A stretch of DNA of 64,000 bases, taken from contig NZ_QEWO01000008.1 of NCBI RefSeq assembly GCF_003402235.1, forward strand, positions 62,001-126,000. The letters are read 5' to 3'. The stretch comes from Parahaliea mediterranea (lineage in GTDB: Bacteria > Pseudomonadota > Gammaproteobacteria > Pseudomonadales > Halieaceae). Positions 34,534 to 42,963 of this stretch are shown here, piece by piece. The position numbers were made by a program, and so were the translations under genes. Each line of letters starts with the position of its first letter. Within the stretch, counting starts at the first letter, position 1. The notes beneath the pieces are model-generated. The model had not been told where the DNA came from. It ran no database searches and was given only the letters and a program-made list of their open reading frames with translations.

Positions 34534-35088
34534 ATGAAACGCCACTACTTCATCAGCAGCGACCTCGACGATCTCGAACGGGTAGAACTCGACCTGACCG
34601 AGGCCGGGCTGGTCAAACCCCAGATTCACGTGCTCAGCGAAGACGACGCCGGCGTCAAGGAACACCATCTTCACGAGGTGGAGGCGGTGCTGAAAAAAGA
34701 CGTAGTGCACGGCACCGAGATGGGCGCCGTGGTCGGTGTGCTGGGGGCCGCCGCCGTGCTGGCGCTGGCCTGGTTCTCCGGGCTGACGGAAACCTACACC
34801 TGGGTGCCCGCCATCTTCCTGGCAGTGGTGGTGCTTGGCTTTTGCACCTGGGAGGGCGGCCTTATCGGCATTGGCGAAACCCATACCGACTTCCGCCGCT
34901 TCCAGGACGACCTGCGCGCCGGGCGCCACATTCTGTTCGTGGACGTGGACCGCAGCCAGAAAGCCATCCTTGACGCGGTGGTGCAGCGCCACCCGGGCCT
35001 GAAGCCCGCCGGCGATGGCAGCTCCACCCCCCGCTGGGTGGTGGGCCTGCAGCAGCGCTGGGCCAACTTTATGCGCGTGGCGCCCTAG
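34534..35088 (+). CDS. Hypothetical two-helix membrane protein preceding the cytochrome oxidase operon
   Basis: A 184-residue protein not assigned to a family. Residues 1-60 are soluble and start MKRHYFISSDLDDLERVELDL. Two hydrophobic helices lie near 66-84 and 91-108 (GAVVGVLGAAAVLALAWF; WVPAIFLAVVVLGFCTWEG), followed by ~75 soluble residues (GETHTDFRRFQDDLRAGRHI). The soluble-helix-helix-soluble plan resembles proteins annotated as magnesium-transporter or NAD/FAD-utilising-like in pseudomonads. The ATG at 34534 has a near-perfect AGGGAGG site. It is 114 bp upstream of coxB. Confidence 0.75.
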   Translation: MKRHYFISSDLDDLERVELDLTEAGLVKPQIHVLSEDDAGVKEHHLHEVEAVLKKDVVHGTEMGAVVGVLGAAAVLALAWFSGLTETYTWVPAIFLAVVVLGFCTWEGGLIGIGETHTDFRRFQDDLRAGRHILFVDVDRSQKAILDAVVQRHPGLKPAGDGSSTPRWVVGLQQRWANFMRVAP

Positions 35089-35202
35089 CGCCGCGCCATC
35101 GCCACAGGCGGCCAGCGGGCCGCGAGCGCCGGCGCAGTGCGCCGGACATTCACAGGGGACACCGGCGCGGCGAGACAACAATAAGCGCCGGTTGGAGTAA
35201 CT

Positions 35203-36555
35203 ATGAAGCTGGTTATCGCGTTAGTGGTGCTGGTTGTGGGGTCCCTGCTCTTTCACCTGTGGAGCCCCTGGTGGTTCACCCCGCTGGCTTCCAACTGGCA
35301 CACCGTCGACACCACCGTCGACATCACCCTGTACATCACCGGTGCGGTGTTTGTCATCGTCAACCTGTTCATGGCCTGGGCGGTGTACCGCTACCGCCAC
35401 CGCCCCGAGCAGCGCGCCCGCTACGAGCCGGAAAACAAACGCCTGGAAACCTGGCTCACCGTGATCACCGCGGTGGGTGTGGCCGCCATGCTGGCGCCGG
35501 GCCTGGTGGTGTGGGCCGACTTCACCCAGGTACCAGAAGACGCCGCCCCGGTGGAAGTGGTGGGCGAGCAGTGGCAGTGGAGCTACCGCTTCCCGGGTGA
35601 GGACGGCGTGCTTGGCGAAGTGGCCGCCAGGCACGTGGGCCCGGACAACCCCTTTGGCATGAACCCCGCCGACCCGGCGGGGGCTGACGACATTCTGGTA
35701 TCGAGCAACGAGTTGCACCTGCCCATCGACCGCCCGGTGAAACTGCTGCTGCGCTCCAAGGACGTGCTGCACAACTTCGCCGTGCCCCAGTTCCGGGTGA
35801 AGATGGATCTGGTGCCCGGCTCGGTGAGCTTTGTGTGGTTCACCCCCACCCGCAGCGGCCGCTTTGATGTGCTGTGCATGGAACTGTGTGGCATTGCCCA
35901 CTACGCCATGCGGGGGCAGGTGATTGTGGATTCGCAGGCGGACTTTGATGCCTGGCTGGCGCAGCAGACCACCTGGGCGGATATCAGTAGCCAGCCGGCC
36001 GGCGACCCGTCCGCCGGGCAGCAGCTGTACGCCACCTGCAGCGCCTGCCATGGCCCCGAGGGCCAGGGCAACGCGGCCATGAACAGCCCGGCCCTGGCCG
36101 GCCTGGAGCCCTGGTACATCCAGCGCCAGCTGCGCTACTACCAGCAGGGCATTCGCGGCACCCACGACGACGATGAATACGGCAAGCAGATGGCGGCCAT
36201 GGCCGCCACGGTGGCGACGGATACGGCGCTGCGCGACCTCAGCGCCTACATCGCCAGCCTACCCGCCGCAAACAGCGACGCCACGGTAGAGGGAGACCCG
36301 GCCCGCGGCGCCGCCCACTACAACACCTGCGGCGCCTGCCACGGGGTGCGCGCCCAGGGCAACTACGCCCTGCAGGCGCCGCGCCTGGCCGGGCAGCAGG
36401 ACTGGTACCTCAAGCGGCAGCTGGCGCATTTTCGCCACGGTATTCGCGGCGCCCACAGCGACGACAACTACGGCCACCAGATGGTGCTGATGGCGCGCTC
36501 GCTGCAGAACGAACAATCCATTAACGATTTGCTGGCCTACGTGAACACCCTGTAG
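35203..36555 (+). CDS. coxB: Cytochrome c oxidase subunit II fused to a diheme cytochrome c4-like tail
   Basis: A 450-residue protein. Two N-terminal helices are followed by the CuA domain (EVVGEQWQWSYRFPGEDG; HNFAVPQFRVKMDLVPG; CuA ligands in CMELCGIAHYAM). The C-terminal ~185 residues hold two heme c domains with CSACH (~277) and CGACH (~376). The two halves are internal copies: WYIQRQLRYYQQGIRGTHDD matches WYLKRQLAHFRHGIRGAHSD, the cytochrome c4 pattern. The tail should pass electrons to CuA without a soluble cytochrome. The ATG follows GGAG; coxA starts 13 bp after the stop. Confidence 0.95.
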   Translation: MKLVIALVVLVVGSLLFHLWSPWWFTPLASNWHTVDTTVDITLYITGAVFVIVNLFMAWAVYRYRHRPEQRARYEPENKRLETWLTVITAVGVAAMLAPGLVVWADFTQVPEDAAPVEVVGEQWQWSYRFPGEDGVLGEVAARHVGPDNPFGMNPADPAGADDILVSSNELHLPIDRPVKLLLRSKDVLHNFAVPQFRVKMDLVPGSVSFVWFTPTRSGRFDVLCMELCGIAHYAMRGQVIVDSQADFDAWLAQQTTWADISSQPAGDPSAGQQLYATCSACHGPEGQGNAAMNSPALAGLEPWYIQRQLRYYQQGIRGTHDDDEYGKQMAAMAATVATDTALRDLSAYIASLPAANSDATVEGDPARGAAHYNTCGACHGVRAQGNYALQAPRLAGQQDWYLKRQLAHFRHGIRGAHSDDNYGHQMVLMARSLQNEQSINDLLAYVNTL

Positions 36556-36568
36556 GAAGGAAGACGCC

Positions 36569-38329
36569 ATGCAACACACAGCACTGGCCGACCAGACCCT
36601 GGAGCTGCACGATCCGCACAGCTTTGTCACCAAGTACATCTGGAGCCAGGACCACAAGGTGATCGCCATCCAGTACGGCCTGACGGCGGTGTTTGTCGGC
36701 CTGGTGGCGCTGGTGCTGTCGGCCCTGATGCGCCTGCAGCTCGGCTTTCCCGACACCTTCGACTTCATTACCCCCGGCGCCTACCTGCAGTTTGTCACCA
36801 TGCACGGCATGATCATGGTGATCTACCTGCTCACCGCCCTGCTGCTGGGGGGCTTTGGCAACTACCTGATTCCGCTGATGGTGGGCGCCAGGGACATGGT
36901 GTTTCCCTACATGAACATGCTCAGCTACTGGATGTACCTGCTGTCGGTAATCATCCTGCTGGCGAGCTTTTTTGTGCCGGGCGGGCCGACGGGTGCGGGC
37001 TGGACCCTGTACCCGCCCCAGGCCATTCTGCAGGGCACCCCGGGCTACGACTGGGGCATCATTCTGATGCTGGTGTCGCTGGCGGTGTTCATCATTGCCT
37101 TTACCATGGGCGGTTTGAACTACGTCACCACCGTGCTGCAGGCACGCACCCGGGGCATGACCCTGATGCGCATGCCGCTCACCATCTGGGGCATTTTCAC
37201 CGCCACCGTGCTCGGCCTGCTGGCCTTCCCCGCCCTGCTGGTGAGCGCCATCATGATGCTGCTGGACAAGACCATCGGCACCAGCTTCTTCATGCCGGCC
37301 CTGGTATCGCTGGGGGAGAACCTCGACTACACCGGCGGCAGCCCGGTGCTGTTCCAGCACCTGTTCTGGTTCTTCGGCCACCCGGAGGTGTATATCGTCG
37401 CCCTGCCCGCCTTCGGCATGGTGTCCGACGTGCTGGCCTGCCACGCGCGCAAGAACATCTTCGGCTACCGCATGATGGTGTGGGCCATCGTCGCCATCGG
37501 CGGCCTCAGCTTTGTGGTGTGGGCCCACCACATGTACGTCAGCGGCATGCACCCGGCTTTCGGCTTCTTCTTTGCCACCACCACCCTGATTATCGCGGTG
37601 CCAACGGCCATCAAGGTCTACAACTGGGTGCTGACCCTGTGGCAGGGCAACATCCACCTGCGGGTGCCGATGCTGTTCGCCATCGGCTTTATTTTCACTT
37701 TCATTCACGGCGGGCTCACCGGCCTGTTCCTGGGCAACGTCACCATCGACCTGCCGCTGTCGGACACCTACTTTGTGGTGGCCCATTTCCACATGGTAAT
37801 GGGCGTGTCGCCCATCATGGTGCTGTTCGCCGCCATCTATCACTGGTATCCGCTGATCACCGGGCGCATGCTCAACGACGCCCTGGGCAAGGCCCACTTC
37901 TGGCTGACCTTCCTCGGCACCTACGCCATCTACCTGCCCATGCACTACCTGGGCTTTCTGGGTGTGCCGCGGCGCTATTTCGCCATGGGCAGCACCGACT
38001 TTATCCCCGAGTCGGCCCTGTCGCTGAACGCTTCCATCACCGTATCGGCACTGATTGTGGGCGCCAGCCAGCTGATCTTCCTGTTCAACGTGTTCTGGAG
38101 CCTGCGCCACGGCGAGAAGGCGCCACACAACCCCTGGGGCGCCACCAGCCTGGAATGGCAGACACCGGATGTGCCGCCAAAACACGGCAACTGGGGGCCC
38201 GAGTTGCCCACGGTATACCGCTGGGCCTATGACTTCAGCGTGCCCGGCGCCGAACGCGACTTTATCGCCCAGAACGAGCCACCCGACGCTGCCCACCCCA
38301 CCAGCGGCGAGCTCGGAGGTGCATCATGA
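36569..38329 (+). CDS. coxA: Cytochrome c oxidase subunit I (A-type heme-copper oxidase)
   Basis: A 586-residue, twelve-helix catalytic subunit that reduces O2 to water and pumps protons. Seen are the heme a ligand in FVTMHGMIMVIYL, the CuB/Tyr motif GHPEVYIVALPAFGM with the His-Tyr pair typical of A-type enzymes, VWAHHMYVSGMHP with two CuB histidines, and the heme ligands in FVVAHFHMVMGVSP. A GGAAGGAAG site precedes the ATG. The stop overlaps the next start as ATGA. Confidence 0.97.
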   Translation: MQHTALADQTLELHDPHSFVTKYIWSQDHKVIAIQYGLTAVFVGLVALVLSALMRLQLGFPDTFDFITPGAYLQFVTMHGMIMVIYLLTALLLGGFGNYLIPLMVGARDMVFPYMNMLSYWMYLLSVIILLASFFVPGGPTGAGWTLYPPQAILQGTPGYDWGIILMLVSLAVFIIAFTMGGLNYVTTVLQARTRGMTLMRMPLTIWGIFTATVLGLLAFPALLVSAIMMLLDKTIGTSFFMPALVSLGENLDYTGGSPVLFQHLFWFFGHPEVYIVALPAFGMVSDVLACHARKNIFGYRMMVWAIVAIGGLSFVVWAHHMYVSGMHPAFGFFFATTTLIIAVPTAIKVYNWVLTLWQGNIHLRVPMLFAIGFIFTFIHGGLTGLFLGNVTIDLPLSDTYFVVAHFHMVMGVSPIMVLFAAIYHWYPLITGRMLNDALGKAHFWLTFLGTYAIYLPMHYLGFLGVPRRYFAMGSTDFIPESALSLNASITVSALIVGASQLIFLFNVFWSLRHGEKAPHNPWGATSLEWQTPDVPPKHGNWGPELPTVYRWAYDFSVPGAERDFIAQNEPPDAAHPTSGELGGAS

Positions 38330-39000
38330 GCCTGTTCAGCACGCTGCGCGAAAAGCCCTGGGAGCCGCAGCCGGCCCTGGCCGGCCACCCCACCCCGGCA
38401 GACCCGCTGGCCACCCCGCGCACCGCCCTGCGCTTTATCATGGCCATCGTCGGGGTGCTGTTCTTCCTCTTTATCATCACCTTCCTGTCACGCTCCCAGT
38501 ACCCGGACTTCCAGGCCCTGGCCGGCCAGCCCTGGCAGCCCTTCTCCGATACCTCGCGACTGTGGTTCAACACCGCCCTGCTCGCCGCCAGCAGCCTCGC
38601 CATGCACATTGCGGTGCTGGTTGCGCAGCGCGAACACCTCAACCGGGCGGTGCTGGGTATCAGCCTGGCCGTGTTCTTCGCCATCGGCTTTCTGCTGGCC
38701 CAGCTGGATTTGTGGCAGCGCCTGATGGCGGCGGGCTATTACATCAACAGCAACCCGGCCAACAGTTACTTCTACCTGCTGACCGCGGTGCACGGCCTGC
38801 ACCTGCTGGGAGGCATGGTGGTGCTGGCCAACCTGCTGTTTCGGGTGTGGTACGACGACAGCCTGGCCACACTCAGCGGGCCGCTGTCGCTGTGCGCCCA
38901 GTACTGGCACTTTCTGCTGGCGGTGTGGCTGCTGCTGTTTGCCCTGCTGGCCAGCTCGCCAGACACCATCAACACCCTCGCGGCCCTGTGCGGATTCTGA
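38326..39000 (+). CDS. Heme-copper oxidase subunit III-like protein (first of two)
   Basis: A 224-residue membrane protein with five helices. NSYFYLLTAVHGLHLLGGMV and LCAQYWHFLLAVWLLLFALL match the conserved C-terminal half of subunit III (H-x-L-H and YWHF). It is shorter and more diverged than the next gene, which is also subunit III-like. The ATG at 38326 overlaps the coxA stop and has GGAGG upstream. Confidence 0.85.
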   Translation: MSLFSTLREKPWEPQPALAGHPTPADPLATPRTALRFIMAIVGVLFFLFIITFLSRSQYPDFQALAGQPWQPFSDTSRLWFNTALLAASSLAMHIAVLVAQREHLNRAVLGISLAVFFAIGFLLAQLDLWQRLMAAGYYINSNPANSYFYLLTAVHGLHLLGGMVVLANLLFRVWYDDSLATLSGPLSLCAQYWHFLLAVWLLLFALLASSPDTINTLAALCGF

Positions 39001-39002
39001 CC

Positions 39003-39680
39003 ATGGATACGGGCAGCCACGACGACAGCTACACCGCGCCCGGCGTGCGCGGCATGGTGGCCGACTGGGCCGCCGACAAGCAGGCCTTCGACATGCCCTG
39101 GGGCAAGTTGATGATGTGGATCTTCCTGCTCTCGGACACCTTTATTTTCAGTATTTTCCTCACCAGCTACATGAACGTGCGGCTGTCGGCCACCGACAGC
39201 TGGCCCAATGCCAGCGAGGTGTTTGCGCTGGAGATTTTCGGCCACCACCTGCCGCTGATCCTGATTGCCATCATGACCTTTGTGCTCATCACCAGCAGCG
39301 GCACCATGGCCATGGCGGTGAACTTCGCCTACCGCCGCGACCGGCGCAAAACCGTGTGGCTGATGGCGGCCACGGCCCTGCTGGGGGCCTCTTTCGTGGG
39401 CATGCAGGCCTTTGAGTGGACCAAGCTGATCGAGGACGGGGTGCGACCCTGGGGCAATCCCTGGGGCGCGGCCCAGTTCGGCTCGGCCTTTTTCATGATC
39501 ACCGGCTTCCACGGCCTGCATGTCAGCGCCGGGGTGATTTACCTGGCCATCGTCGCCCGCAAGGTGGCCCGTGGCGACTACGAGCAGAAGGGCTATGCCA
39601 TTGTCGAGATCGCCGGCCTGTACTGGCACTTTGTCGATCTGGTGTGGGTCTTTATCTTCGCGTTTTTCTACCTGTGGTGA
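39003..39680 (+). CDS. coxC: Cytochrome c oxidase subunit III (second)
   Basis: A 225-residue, five-helix subunit. GKLMMWIFLLSDTFIFSIFL, GMQAFEWTKLIEDG, FFMITGFHGLHVSAGVIYL and GLYWHFVDLVWVFIFAFFY are characteristic of subunit III. It is the closer match to standard subunit III of the two adjacent genes. It starts 2 bases after the previous stop; the ribosome site would lie inside the preceding gene. Confidence 0.93.
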   Translation: MDTGSHDDSYTAPGVRGMVADWAADKQAFDMPWGKLMMWIFLLSDTFIFSIFLTSYMNVRLSATDSWPNASEVFALEIFGHHLPLILIAIMTFVLITSSGTMAMAVNFAYRRDRRKTVWLMAATALLGASFVGMQAFEWTKLIEDGVRPWGNPWGAAQFGSAFFMITGFHGLHVSAGVIYLAIVARKVARGDYEQKGYAIVEIAGLYWHFVDLVWVFIFAFFYLW

Positions 39681-39688
39681 GGTGACTC

Positions 39689-40009
39689 ATGAGTGAAGCC
39701 GCCACCGGCCAGCAGCATCCCATCGGCATCTACCTGAAGATCTGGGCGCTGCTGTTTGTCCTGTCGTTTTTTTCCTACCTGGTGGACTATTTCCATCTGC
39801 AGGGCTTCTGGCGCTGGTCGCTGATCCTGCTGTTCATGTTCCTCAAGGCCGGTTTTATTGTGGCCATCTTCATGCACCTTGGCTGGGAGCGCCTGTCGCT
39901 GAAATATGTGCTGCTGCTGCCGCTGGTGGCGATTCTGGTGCTCATCGCCCTGATGGCGATTGAGGGGGACTACACCTTTCTCACCCGGCAGCAATTTTTC
40001 GACACCTGA
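39689..40009 (+). CDS. Cytochrome c oxidase subunit IV (prokaryotic type)
   Basis: A 106-residue protein with three helices: IGIYLKIWALLFVLSFFSYL, WSLILLFMFLKAGFIVAIFMH and VLLLPLVAILVLIALMA. Size, helix spacing and the LKAGFIVAIFMHL segment match bacterial subunit IV proteins. It starts 8 bp after coxC with a GAGGTG site, and precedes sco. Confidence 0.88.
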   Translation: MSEAATGQQHPIGIYLKIWALLFVLSFFSYLVDYFHLQGFWRWSLILLFMFLKAGFIVAIFMHLGWERLSLKYVLLLPLVAILVLIALMAIEGDYTFLTRQQFFDT

Positions 40010-40017
40010 GGCGCGCC

Positions 40018-40710
40018 GTGTCGCTATCGCCAAAAGCACGCATGCTGGCGGGCATCGCCATCGCCAACCTGGTCCTGCTGGGCGCGGCGGCCTGGGCCTA
40101 CCTGCAGCGCCCGCCGACACCGCCGCAAATCCAGGGCGCGCTGCTGCAACAGCCCCGGGCGCTGGATGACTTCCGGCTGATCGACCAGCACGGCAAAGCC
40201 TTCTCGCGCAGCGACCTGCTGGGCCAGTGGCACCTGGTGAGCTATGGCTTTACCACCTGCCCGGACATCTGCCCCACCACCCTCAACCAGCTGGTGGCCT
40301 TTGACACCCTGCTGGCGCAGGACGGCGCCGTGCCCGCGCCGCAGGTGCTGTTCTACAGCATTGACCACCGGCGCGACACGCCGCAGCAGCTATCGGCCTA
40401 CCTGCCCTATTTTGACCAGCGTTTTATTGGCCTGACCCACCGCGACGACCCGGCCAACCCGCACCTGCCCTTTGAACAGGGCCTGGGCCTGGTTGCCCGG
40501 CTGGAACCCATCGGCAACGATGACGCTGCCATTGCACGCAACGACTACCGCGTCAGCCACGGCGTGGCCCTGTACCTGCTGAACCCACAAGGGGAATTAC
40601 AGGCGGTGTTCCAGCCGGACCAGGCCGGATCAGCGCTGCCTGGGTTTTCCCCGCAGACGCTGGCGGCGGATTACCGCGCCGTGCGCCGCTACCTGGCGTC
40701 GCTGGACTGA
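40018..40710 (+). CDS. SCO1/SenC family copper chaperone for oxidase CuA assembly
   Basis: A 230-residue membrane-anchored thioredoxin-fold protein that delivers copper to subunit II. One N-terminal helix (residues 9-26), then the copper site CPDIC (C81, C85) and the conserved histidine H181 in RVSHGVALYLL. The start appears to be GTG at 40018; ATG 40042 is an alternative that still leaves the anchor. Last gene of the oxidase operon. Confidence 0.92.
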   Translation: MSLSPKARMLAGIAIANLVLLGAAAWAYLQRPPTPPQIQGALLQQPRALDDFRLIDQHGKAFSRSDLLGQWHLVSYGFTTCPDICPTTLNQLVAFDTLLAQDGAVPAPQVLFYSIDHRRDTPQQLSAYLPYFDQRFIGLTHRDDPANPHLPFEQGLGLVARLEPIGNDDAAIARNDYRVSHGVALYLLNPQGELQAVFQPDQAGSALPGFSPQTLAADYRAVRRYLASLD

Positions 40711-40741
40711 CACCGGCTCAATCAGCGGTTCAGTTATCCGT

Positions 40742-42469
40742 TCAGGCGGGCAGCGCGAACTGCTGCAGCGTGGCCAGCTGCAGTGACGCCGGCTCCACAT
40801 AACCCGCCGGGCAGCCCAGCAGCTGCACGGCGCAACCGGCGCGGGTGAAGTCCATCAGCGTAAAACCGTTGCGCTCCACCGGGGCCATAATGTCCTCGCG
40901 CCGCAGTGTGGCCGGGGTCTGGGCGCTGAGCCCCCGCGCCCGCGACAACCAGCCCAAATCGCCAATGCCCACCGGGCCGCTGAGTATGCTGGTAACCGGC
41001 CGCGCGCCAAAGTCCAGCTCGCCGCTGCCCAGGATACGCCCGGCCCCCAGCAGGTGCAGGTCGCCAGACACCATCAAGGGCTGGCGCCGCTGCTGGGCGG
41101 CAAGGGCGGCCAGCAGGCGCTGGTGCTGCTGCCACCAGCCCGGCTGCCACAGGTATTTGCCGCCCTGCTTATCGCGTGGCACCTCCGCCACCAGGGCACC
41201 GTCGCTGTGCAGGATATCCGGGTACCACTCCCGCCACTTGCCCGCCGTCCAGCCCATGGGGTGGGAGGGGCAGTGCATGAAGTGGCGGGTGTTTTCCTCG
41301 GCGGTCTGCTGCAACAGCCACTGCTCCACTGGGGCGGGCACCAGGCCGGCCTGCTCGCCGTCCAGGCTGAGCTGGCCGCCGCAGTCGTAGAGCACCGCCG
41401 AGAGCAGGTCGCCGTACTGCAGGCGGCCAAAATGGGTGGCAAGGCGCAGCTCGCCGGCCTCCGCCAAACCGGGCATGGCAGGCACCGCGGCATCGGCAAT
41501 AAACTCCGGGAAATACAGCGCCTGCAGGGTGTTGCGCAGGGACTGGTGAAAGCCGCCCGGCGGAAAGGTTACCCGCTCCGGTGTGGCGTCGTCGTTCTCG
41601 AAATAGTCGTGATCGTCGGTGATGAAGAACACTGGCGTGGAGCGAAAGCGCACGCCATAGCTGCGGGCAATCTGCTCGTCGGCAATGGTTTTGAGGGTCT
41701 GCTCATTGGCAGTGCCCGGCACCGGCAGGGTCTCGTCAAAACGGCCGTAGCTGGCCAGGTACAAATCCACCGCCATGCGCCCCAGGGCGCTGTCGCGGTT
41801 GTCCACCCAGGAGCGGTAATCCCAGTACACATGGTCGCCGTTGGCAATCACCAGGTCCGGTTGATAATCGAGGATCAGGTCGTTCAGGCGCTGGCGGTAG
41901 GGCACCGGCTTGAAGGCGTGGCGGCCGCCGGGAAATACCGGCAGGTCCGGCCCGCCGGCGCAGGTGAAGGCGGCCACGCGAAGCCTATCGGCAGCCTCGC
42001 CCGGGGCGGGGAAGGTGCGCAGGGGCCAGGGGTCGCACAGGGGCGCCCCGCCCGGCTCGCGCAATTGCAGCCGGTACTCGGTGTTGGGCGCCAGGCCCCC
42101 AACGCGAAAGGCCCAGAAGCGGCCGTCGCTGTCGCTGGGCACGCCCGCCACCTGCCGAGCGCCAATTGCCAGCTGCGGCGCCGTGGCCCGCGGGCTGGCA
42201 AAAGACAGCTTGATGTTTATGCCGTTGTGGGACACCAGCGGCAGCAGGTGGCGCAGCTCGCCCTGATCCCAGCTATCGGGGCGGGGGTGATCCCGGTTGC
42301 TGCAGGCAGCCAGCGACAGGAAGGGCAAACCCAGGCCGGCCCGCATCAGCGCACGGCGGGAGACACCTGACCGAGTCGCGCCTGACCGAGTCGCGCCTGA
42401 CCGGGTCGCGCCTGACCGGGTCGCGCCTGACCGGGTAACACCTGACTTGGCAACACCCGGCCTAGGCAT
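40742..42469 (-). CDS. Tat-exported PhoD-like metallophosphatase lipoprotein
   Basis: A 575-residue protein of the PhoD/metallophosphoesterase type (phosphodiester or phosphomonoester hydrolysis outside the cytoplasm). SRRALMRAGLGLPFLSLAAC is a twin-arginine signal ending in a lipobox cysteine. The fibronectin-like N domain is followed by the metal site blocks DLVIANGDHVYWDYRSW, FITDDHDYFEND and LMVSGDLHLLGAGR. Upstream of the Tat motif the N region is five-residue repeats (SGATR), encoded by a 15-bp array. The ATG at 42469 has a GGAG site 8 bases upstream, so the repeats are translated. Confidence 0.85.
   Translation of the reverse strand: MPRPGVAKSGVTRSGATRSGATRSGATRSGATRSGVSRRALMRAGLGLPFLSLAACSNRDHPRPDSWDQGELRHLLPLVSHNGINIKLSFASPRATAPQLAIGARQVAGVPSDSDGRFWAFRVGGLAPNTEYRLQLREPGGAPLCDPWPLRTFPAPGEAADRLRVAAFTCAGGPDLPVFPGGRHAFKPVPYRQRLNDLILDYQPDLVIANGDHVYWDYRSWVDNRDSALGRMAVDLYLASYGRFDETLPVPGTANEQTLKTIADEQIARSYGVRFRSTPVFFITDDHDYFENDDATPERVTFPPGGFHQSLRNTLQALYFPEFIADAAVPAMPGLAEAGELRLATHFGRLQYGDLLSAVLYDCGGQLSLDGEQAGLVPAPVEQWLLQQTAEENTRHFMHCPSHPMGWTAGKWREWYPDILHSDGALVAEVPRDKQGGKYLWQPGWWQQHQRLLAALAAQQRRQPLMVSGDLHLLGAGRILGSGELDFGARPVTSILSGPVGIGDLGWLSRARGLSAQTPATLRREDIMAPVERNGFTLMDFTRAGCAVQLLGCPAGYVEPASLQLATLQQFALPA
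42363..42467. repeat. Seven-copy 15-bp tandem repeat in the Tat signal N region
   Basis: Seven 15-bp units from 42363 to 42467; the central ones are GCGCCTGACCGGGTC or GCGCCTGACCGAGTC. On the minus strand they encode SGATR/SGVTR repeats between the start codon and the twin-arginine motif. Unit length keeps the frame. Confidence 0.95.
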
Positions 42470-42707
42470 GTGGGCACACTCCGCGGCGGTTATGGCGGGC
42501 TATTTTTATTCTCAGCATGGCAGTCTCCAGATAACGCAAACAGGCCGGCCCCCGCAAGAGCGGGCCCAGTGCGCATATCAGCACGATCGCCGGCGGCACA
42601 CTGTCACTCCGGCGACAGTAGCGCGGCCGATGCGGCCGGCCTGTGGCAACTCGCCGCGGGTCGCTGTTCCTTGGCCGCGCATCTCTTGGTAGGCCCCCTG
42701 CAAGAAC

Positions 42708-42765
42708 CAAGAAATAACCACTGGCTATTTCTTGTAATAATTTATTTTCATGCAGTTATTTCTTG
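42708..42765. promoter_or_regulatory. Operator-like inverted repeat with a third half-site
   Basis: CAAGAAATAAC (42708-42718) and GTTATTTCTTG (42755-42765) are exact 11-bp reverse complements. A third copy of the half-site, TATTTCTTG, lies at 42726-42734, so it also pairs with the left arm. The right arm overlaps the -35 of the promoter at 42763-42790 by three bases, which suggests a regulator of that promoter. The local A/T content is far above that of the surroundings. Confidence 0.7.
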
Positions 42766-42790
42766 TTGCACCGCCCCACCTCCCTATACT
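42763..42790 (+). promoter_or_regulatory. Strong sigma-70 promoter for the leader or small RNA
   Basis: -35 TTGTTG (42763-42768), 16-bp spacer, -10 TATACT (42785-42790). Predicted start of transcription is about 42797. This is the best sigma-70 match noticed in the window apart from the copL and pyrDK -10 elements. Confidence 0.65.
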
Positions 42791-42806
42791 GAAAATGAAC
42801 AGCGGT

Positions 42807-42845
42807 GGATCGGGCGCATGCATGGGGTGACTCCCGGTCTTTTTT
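42807..42845 (+). terminator. Possible early terminator within the leader
   Basis: GATCGGG (42808-42814) pairs with CCCGGTC (42833-42839; one G-T wobble), followed by T6 (42840-42845). If it acts, the RNA would end after ~50 nt; if the outer GAACAGCG/CGCTGTTC stem forms, the T run is held in an internal loop. Confidence 0.45.
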
Positions 42846-42963
42846 AGTCGCTGTTCTTTCGGGGGAGGCGGTGGCGCGTGGTCAGAGGCGCGCCCAGGCT
42901 GGGGGACGTAACTCCAGGAGGCTGGAGTCCCGGACGTGTAAGCACCTGTGCTTTACCCCTTCT

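Noticed and set aside
36521-38296. 591-codon open frame on the minus strand, opposite coxA
   Set aside because: Composition (His, Gln, Gly, Val) is typical of antisense frames to membrane proteins; coxA is unambiguous.
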